Positions 58,326-64,000 of a stretch of 64,000 nucleotides of DNA are shown one piece after another. A program made the position numbers and the translations under genes. Under the pieces are notes generated by a model. The model ran no database searches and was not told the origin of the DNA. It was given only the letters and a program-made list of their open reading frames with translations. The stretch is from Lonicera japonica. Lineage: Eukaryota > Streptophyta > Magnoliopsida > Dipsacales > Caprifoliaceae. The first letter of the stretch is position 1; each line of letters starts with the position of its first letter. The stretch is taken from contig CM038470.1 in assembly GCA_021464415.1 (NCBI GenBank), positions 34,652,099 through 34,716,098 of the forward strand. Direction: 5' to 3'.

Positions 58326-59509
58326 TGTAGACACCCCGATCCGTGACCCCCGCAAGAACCCTAACGACCTTCGAGAACTACTATTTTTGGAGTCTGGGAC
58401 CCATCCGAGCACCAGAAACTACCCCGGGGGGGTTTGTTGCGCGACAAACCTATTTTTATCAAGGATTGTCGCACGACATATCGCATTGTCGCGCAACAAT
58501 CATTGGAATGTCGCGCGACAATCATTGGAATGTCGCGCGACAATCCCACCATGTCGCGCGACAATCCCTCTCTGCACCCGACCAACCACTTTCTGACACA
58601 TCACAGTGTCAGAACCCATCACTTCAGCCGTTTGTCGCGCGACAATCCTCTCCGAGCAGTATAAATAGGCCAACACCCCCAAGGGTTCCAGACGGCAACT
58701 TCTCGCCACAATTTCTATACTAAAATTCCTTATTCTCTCTGATATTTTCTAATCTTTAAGCCTTCTCCGGAAGCATCTGTGATAACATTTATTTTCGCAA
58801 GAGTCTCGGATCTAATCTTGGCACCCGGAGTGCCACCTTCTAGAGTTAGACCGCTGGAAATATTTCTAAGAGGAAAAGCTAATATTCGCCGGAGGTCTTC
58901 TCTGTCGTATTATATTTTCTCTCTCTTATTCTTATATATATCGTCGGGAAGGTAACTAAAGTCTCTTCTAGTAATTAAATAAGATATTTGTATATTAGTT
59001 TTATTGTAGACTTGTTTAAAACTCGATCCCCGTCCTAGTAAGCGAAGTGGCGACATAGTTGTGGTAGATTCCTAACGCGCTCGAAAAACAGGTTTTCATT
59101 AGTTATTTCTAGAAAGCAGTAGAATATCAGTAAAAGCATCCAAGTTTTCCAACATAGAATAAACATATAAGACCACTAGAGACCGAAAGGGCGGAATGGG
59201 TGCTTAACACCTTCCCAAACCGTAATATAGTTCCCGAACCCTATAGAATCCTGGTTTCGTAGACAAACGTGTAAAGAAAGGCTTATCTGTAGCCTTCCTT
59301 CTTACACAATTATTTTGTCCGTTTTCTCGTAAAACGTACTGGCGACTCTGAACGAACCCTCTTGCATCTAGAAATAGGATAGAAGGACTCCCGATATGAA
59401 TTATCAAAACATAGAAGCAAATGGAACAACGGAATCCTTTCCGATGTTTCAGACGCCCACCAACGGGAACGAGAACCCGGGGGTCGCATTTGCGGATTCT
59501 CACAGTATC
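58321..59509 (+). mobile_element. Solo LTR of family A with GTATC target duplication
   Basis: LTR 58326-59504 (1179 bp), TGTAGACACCCC...GGATTCTCACA, flanked by GTATC on both sides (58321-58325 and 59505-59509). It has about seven TGTCGCGCGACA-type palindromes (58436-58645), two of them in a 22-bp direct repeat, and TATA at 58660. The inverted repeat TTCTGACA-8-TGTCAGAA lies at 58591-58614. It is shorter than other copies. Around 59022-59083 it holds sequence that matches the family B LTR in inverted orientation. It lies between gene 1 and gene 2. Confidence 0.9.
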
Positions 59510-59732
59510 ATAAATGTTTGTGGAAGAAGCGTTACTAGTGGTTGAATTTAATTACAAAAATGGTCAAGTACTCGTGTTGGCAAGTGATTATTAAATTTAT
59601 ATGTATGCAATGAATGGATCGTTCTTCCTGAATAGAGTCTGGCAATATTCTTACCCTAATGTATTATTGTGAAGAAGAATGATGGAAAACGAAAATTTGG
59701 AAAAACAGAGATTTTTGGCCAAGGGGGAGAGC
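59510..59732. other. Upstream region of gene 2, no features
   Basis: AT-rich non-coding sequence continuing the gene 1 to gene 2 interval after the solo LTR. I see no element here. Confidence 0.5.
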
Positions 59733-59891
59733 CAACCGCACGCCCTACCCGCAAGGGTAGCCGTACGGTTGGTAGCCAGCCGTACGGTTGGGAGGCTAGC
59801 CGTACTGTTGGCAGCCAGCCGTGCGGTTGGCACCCAGCCGTGCGGTTGGCACCCAGCCGTGCGGTTGGCCTGTGTATTTTTGCTATAAAAA
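59733..59891 (+). promoter_or_regulatory. Promoter of gene 2 (family B): GCCGT(A/G)CGG array and TATA box
   Basis: From 59733 to 59870 at least seven copies of CAGCCGTACGGTTGG or CAGCCGTGCGGTTGG occur, the last three at a 19-bp spacing (CCCAGCCGTGCGGTTGGCA). TATAAAAA lies at 59884-59891 and the ATG at 59979. The layout matches the LTR B and gene 1 promoters. Confidence 0.7.
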
Positions 59892-59978
59892 GAGCGCGAA
59901 TTTGCCCATTTTTCTCATCAAAATCACTATCCACTCTACCCTTCTAGCTAAAAAGTAGATCATCTTTCTTTTGCCAAC

Positions 59979-61211
59979 ATGTCTATCTTTCGTACCAATG
60001 CTGCATTTTCTCTCTTGTCCGATTTCGTATCTTTGGCCGAGGCTGATTGCGGTCTCAACTGGGGCGACTTGAGCCACCTTCACCGTTGGTGCTCGCACGA
60101 GATCAACTATTCGTTCCTGCTTGGTTTGGTTGAGTTCTGGGATGCTGAGGATCATTGCTTCCGTATTGGGTTAGACGAGCTCTGCCCAACGATCGAGGAG
60201 TTTACCTTACTGATGCGCCAGGACCTCTCATGGCCGTTGGCGTCGTTGCGGGATTCTAGGAGCCCTCGGGTCATGCTAGCGGAGTTCTTGGGTTTACGGG
60301 AGAGTGAGTGCCGGGACATGATTGTAGACGGGCAGCTCCACTTACGTCGCTTGTGTGACTTCTTCTTGCAGCATGGCGATGATCCGTCTTATTTTTCAGG
60401 TCGGACTGCTGCTTGTATGATCTTTACTTTTTCCCAGATGCTTTTAGTTACTGATGATGCGATTATGGTTGATCCTCTTATTATTCGAGTTGTATCTCAG
60501 GCTAGACGCGGCCATTTGATGACTCTCATTTTACTGGCGGAGACACTGAATGGTTTGGATGCCGTGGTTCAGTGCCGACTTAGCCATTTTCGGGGGAGCC
60601 CATATCTGCTGTATATGTGGGTTACTGAGAGGTTTCGGTATTTAGGGATCCGACTTCCCTGGGATTCCCGGCATTTCTTTCTTCGCCCCGACTATGCCCT
60701 GATCCATCGTTTGTCCTCTTTCGACTGGGCCGTGCGTTTTTCTGAGTCTTCCTCGTCGATCCATTAGGATATCCCATCGTGGCGCATGAGGACCATGATT
60801 ATGAGTATGGGTGGGCAGAACTTCCTCAGATTCCGTGGTTTACGAGAGACGTCTTACTACATACCCAGCCGTTTGACTAGACAGTTCGGCCTTCCTCTGG
60901 GTATACCCCTCCCCCTGAGAGATTTTTCTTCAGTTGCACTGCTCATTACCCCGAGGTTGGAGACGACTTTACGAGGTCTTTGGTCTACTCGTTTTATTCG
61001 TCAATTTCATGGAGGAGAGCTCGGCATTACCCAGGTGACTCGGTCTGACGTTGTACTACATGTTTGGCGCCGGGTTCGTCAGACCATTGAGCACGAGCCT
61101 ATGATGATGAGGTGGTTTAGGTTTGCGGATTCACGTGTGACGGAGGAGACAGTACTTGCTTCATATCAAACTATGGATCGAGAGAAGATCTTGTACTCCG
61201 CTTCTGATTGA
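59979..61211 (+). pseudogene. Gene 2: PMD-related (DUF7745-like) protein with one amber codon
   Basis: An intronless frame of 410 codons starting MSIFRTNAAF, interrupted only by TAG at 60765-60767. Segments in order: NYSFLLGLVEFWDAEDHCF, RIGLDELCPTIEEFTLLM, SPRVMLAEFLGL, FSGRTAACMIFTFSQ, LAETLNGLDAV, YLLYMWVTERFRYLGI, GGQNFLRFRGLRETSYYIP and RLTRQFGLPLGIPLPL. The same order is found in antisense gene 2 of A1. The FWD..CF..GLDEL.PT.EEF pattern and the later RQFG..xxIP motif resemble plant DUF7745-type proteins found with gypsy elements and related to PMD. No catalytic motif is seen and function is unknown. The start is the first Met after the TATA box, and the A1 homologue starts at the same place. 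Confidence 0.65.
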
Positions 61212-61586
61212 TGTTTTTGATGTTTAGGTTAGGTTTGGTACATTGCTTCTTTATGAAAGCTTTTTTGTATGTAGGTAGGCGGGTCTGTAGAAAAAGTGTG
61301 TAAGAGCTTGGTAGGTTGTTGACATGAAAAAGTATGTAGTAGCCTGACTTTGATTATATATATGGAAAATCTCTTTCTGTCTCCCTTTTTTGCTTTCAAA
61401 TGGATGGATATTATTATAATGAATAGACCGGGCCTGATTTCAGGTTGCCTACGTTTCCCCCAGATAGTACATTATCGATCACTCAATTTCACTCTTTCTC
61501 ATGGGGCTCAGGTCTTCGTAGTTCATGATTACAAGTGACAAACCTTCAATAACCATTTTCAACTTTCTCAATCACTGATTACAAAT
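61212..61586 (-). other. Post-integrase conserved block of family B (antisense to gene 2)
   Basis: On the minus strand 61560-61430 contains GAACTACGAAGACCTGAGCC and GGGGGAAACGTAGGCAACCTG, which match 40210-40300 of A1, the sequence right after integrase. In A1 integrase would be next upstream. Here the block is joined almost directly to gag, so pol has been deleted. Confidence 0.65.
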
Positions 61587-62716
61587 CTAGTTATCAATCC
61601 TCAATTTCTGATGATTTAGACGAGATGGGTCTGGTATCTTTCCTGCTTCAATAAGATCTTGAATAGTGTGCCGAAGAGCCTTGCAATCGTCTGTTGTGTG
61701 ACCTATACTCTGGTGGTATTCACATCTTTCCTTAAGATTCCAACTAGAGGGGACTGGATTGGGTATAGGTCGCGGGTTTAGTGGATAGATCATCCCTTCA
61801 TCTTTCAGTTGCTTGTATACCTTGCTTAGTGACCTTGGCAGTTGTGAGAAATTCCTTCTAGCAATTCTGACTCGGTTAAATCCCCTGTTGTTGGTGCGTT
61901 TATATCTCGGAGCATGTTCCGTGGTATGAGGAATGAAAGGAATCGACACATGACTTTTCATGGATGGGCCTGGTGTGGTTGATGAATATAGATACGGGTG
62001 TACCATTGAAAAAGTGATTTTGGATGGGTTAATGAAATTCTTTGGTGTTGGCTTTGGATTATTGTTGGCTCCTTTAAAACGATATTCTGGATTTGTTCAT
62101 GGCTTGATGAGTAGCTTGATGGTGTAGGCGAAGTAGGTCTGATGCGTAGGTATGGACCAGGCTGATCGGTGTCTGAGATATACCCCATTTCTTCCAACTG
62201 ATTCTTTTGCTTAAAGACCACCTTTTCTAAGCGAAATATTTCCTCATGCAGCTTTACTGTCTCTTTAGCGAAATAATCCCTCTAAATTTCCATAGCATCT
62301 TTCTCCTTTCTCAACTGCTCAATGATCTGGTCTTGATTCTTTTGTTTTGATTTCGATAAAGGTCTTTCAAGTTCTTCTTTGGTAGCCCCGTTTGACGATT
62401 CAGCTGTGCATCCTTTGACCAACTTGTCCAATATGGCACGAGTGTTTTGGTAGTTAGCTGAGAGCGTGGTCACATTTTGATTCAGATTCAACAACATCCG
62501 GTACACATCCTCGGGGTTAGGTAACGGAGCATTCATGTTTTCACTCGTACTAGCCAGGTTTGGATCGGCATTGAGAGATGGGGTGTGATGCAGCGGCTGA
62601 CCCCCAGCGGTATTGTTCTGTGGCATTCCCGGGTTTGGGTAAAACGGACCGGGCGGCGGATCCGCTGCACTGTTGTATTGGTTGTTCCCACTTCGATTCG
62701 GAGTATTCTGATCCAT
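61587..62716 (-). pseudogene. Family B Gag: N-terminal coiled coil and zinc knuckle, capsid missing
   Basis: The ATG at 62716 opens MDQNTPNRSGNN, a Pro/Asn-rich N-terminus. It is followed by a helical segment (PEDVYRMLLNLNQNVTTL) and a charged coil (QDQIIEQLRKEKDAMEI, then after a stop ETVKLHEEIFRLEKVVFKQ). The next frame (62006-61587) holds RRNFSQLPRSLSKVYKQL, YPLNPRPIPNPVPSSW and the knuckle CEYHQSIGHTTDDC, then ALRHTIQDLIEAGKIP. The capsid core present in A1-A3 (FKLPPITKF...FSDFVTRW) is absent, so gag has an internal deletion. The frame stops near the junction with the post-integrase block. Confidence 0.7.
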
Positions 62717-63833
62717 ATTGCCAACTGAGTCTGGTCTGATGAGTCTACCGGTGCTATCTCTTCCGGCCCACGCAGAGGCCAGTGTGAATGTCTGATTCGG
62801 AAAAAAGGACAAATTCGATAGTGCACATTCCCCCGAAAAACAACAATATATCAATTAGAACTTGCCGGACTCTATCCAGAAATACATCGATCGGGACAAA
62901 AAAAAACACACAAAAGATTTTCTTTATGTGAGATCAAAAACAGACCGACGGCAACAACTTGAGAGTCCTGTATAGAGATAGGGTAGGAAAAGAATTCCAT
63001 GGGTTCCCTGATCGTCTATAGTTTTGAAAACCATTTCAAAAAAAAAAAGAGCTTTTAGAAAAAAAAAATCTTTTGAAGACTACGGGAGGCTCTCTCTTCA
63101 TGAGTTGTTTTATTCATGTAATCAGCATTAGGAAAATTACGAAGATTCAGTCCTCGTAAATTTTTACGGCGAAGGTCGGACAGCCTCCGGCCGTACCTGT
63201 CGAAACCATCATAGTATAAATGGCAGGGCCTCGGCTGGTTTAGATTCTCACGACTGTCGGTCATTAAAACGACGCTAATATCTTTGTGTTCTAGGCTGAC
63301 TCTCCTATATGCAAGCGTGGCTGAAGAGGGTAAGGTTTAAGGCTCCCTCCTATTTGGCAGGTCTTACTATATACCTCAAGAGCACAGGTACGTGTAAGGA
63401 CCTTTTGATATACATCCTGGGTACGTGAGTGTTCTCGTCACTCGATATACCTCGGTAAGTACTTGGCCAAGGAGAGTGGTCCCAGGCGCTTTTGGCTAGT
63501 GTAGACCCGCAAGTCCACGGCCTAGTCACGACTCTGGTCCCGAGGTTGATAGGGTAAATTCACACTCGCGAAAATGCATGATAGGACGTGAGTGTGTGCA
63601 AAATAACAATCTGGCAGTTCATTATTGATCAATGCTTTAGGGTTTGTTACAGTATTTTACCCAATTTTAATTATGAAAAAGATTTTTCCTTACATAATTA
63701 GCAAATAAATGCATCAGGGCATCCACCTAGGTCGCTTCTATGTTATCCTAGAACTAAGGCTTGCAACCCTATATCTAATAAATAACAGGAATTAAATATA
63801 TGATCCATTATACAATAGCTTAGTTCTCGACCC
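62717..63833 (-). other. Untranslated leader of the family B minus-strand element
   Basis: Non-coding. On the minus strand about 63500-63330 reads CACTCTCCTTGGCCAAGTAC, GAGGTATATCGAGTGACGAG and AACACTCACGTACCC. This is the block shared with the A leaders. Short open frames here are not supported as genes. Confidence 0.6.
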
Positions 63834-63851
63834 TCCCCAGCAGAGTCGCCA
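63834..63851 (-). other. Primer-binding site of the family B element
   Basis: The minus strand reads TGGCGACTCTGCTGGGGA, the full consensus Tat-type site, one base from the LTR edge at 63853. It shows that the element runs leftward from the right edge of the window. Confidence 0.85.
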
Positions 63852-63852
63852 C

Positions 63853-64000
63853 TGTGAGAATCCGGACCCGCGCGAGACCCGAGAGAAGAAAAAAGGGTCC
63901 TCATTCTTGGTTTTCTTAAAAAAACGTGTTTTGTAGAGTCGCCAGTTTGTTTTACGAGAAAACAAACAAAAGGTCGTACGAAGGATAATTCGAAAATGAA
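63853..64000 (-). mobile_element. 5' LTR of the family B minus-strand element (partial, runs off window)
   Basis: The plus strand starts TGTGAGAATCCGGACCC, the reverse complement of an LTR end GGATTCTCACA. It matches the end of the 53114-54374 LTR in inverted orientation, including CAAACTGGCGACTCTACAAA. The rest of the LTR lies beyond 64000. Confidence 0.85.

Overview
This window looks like intergenic heterochromatin from a eudicot plant nuclear genome. It is AT-rich and holds no convincing single-copy host gene. It does hold nested Ty1/copia and Ty3/gypsy LTR retrotransposons, MITE-like elements, a 56-bp tandem array and one 100-N assembly gap (23008-23107). The species cannot be named from the sequence alone. 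All coding regions carry stops, frameshifts or deletions, so no autonomous element is intact.

Layout. 1-1151: left part of a minus-strand gypsy-type element (leader, PBS, 664-bp 5' LTR) inserted into a SIRE-like copia element (1152-5924, minus; gag, zinc knuckle, protease, integrase, PBS and 1.4-kb 5' LTR). 5925-13045: AT-rich sequence with a Mutator-type MITE. 13051-19090: a decayed minus-strand copia element bounded by 255-bp LTRs and a TAAAA target duplication, with a 56-bp tandem array in its 5' part. 19096-21771: AT-rich sequence, a long inverted repeat and a MITE. 21772-29845: copia fragments, including two more pieces of the SIRE-like LTR.

29846-64000 is dominated by two related families of Tat-lineage (Ogre/Retand-type) Ty3/gypsy elements, called A and B here. 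They are recognised by the tRNA-type PBS TGGCGACTCTGCTGGGGA, a G-patch next to the protease and a second, archaeal-type RNase H between RNase H and integrase. A1 (29846-42746) runs from the 5' LTR through gag, PR, RT, RH, aRH and IN into two genes on the opposite strand. A2 (42747-47943) is a 5'- and 3'-truncated copy. A3 (47944-51263) is an LTR plus decayed gag. An inverted A LTR (51264-52814) and a solo A LTR (58326-59504, target duplication GTATC) follow. Family B has one LTR at 53114-54374 and one at 63853-64000 in the other orientation. Between them lie two plus-strand genes and a heavily deleted minus-strand gag.

The most interesting system is the pair of antisense genes carried by both families downstream of integrase. 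Gene 1 is an intron-containing plant-mobile-domain (PMD, MAIN-like) protein with an SR-rich, KR-ending tail. Gene 2 is intronless and resembles PMD-related/DUF7745-type proteins. In each family the promoters of these genes carry the same CpG-rich palindrome array, placed just upstream of a TATA box, as the LTR promoter: TGTCGCGCGACA in A, and GCCGTACGGC or close variants in B. The arrays differ between families but match within one. This suggests a self-regulatory or anti-silencing circuit in which one factor, possibly an element-encoded PMD protein, recognises the element's own promoters. That function is inference; the motif sharing is seen directly.
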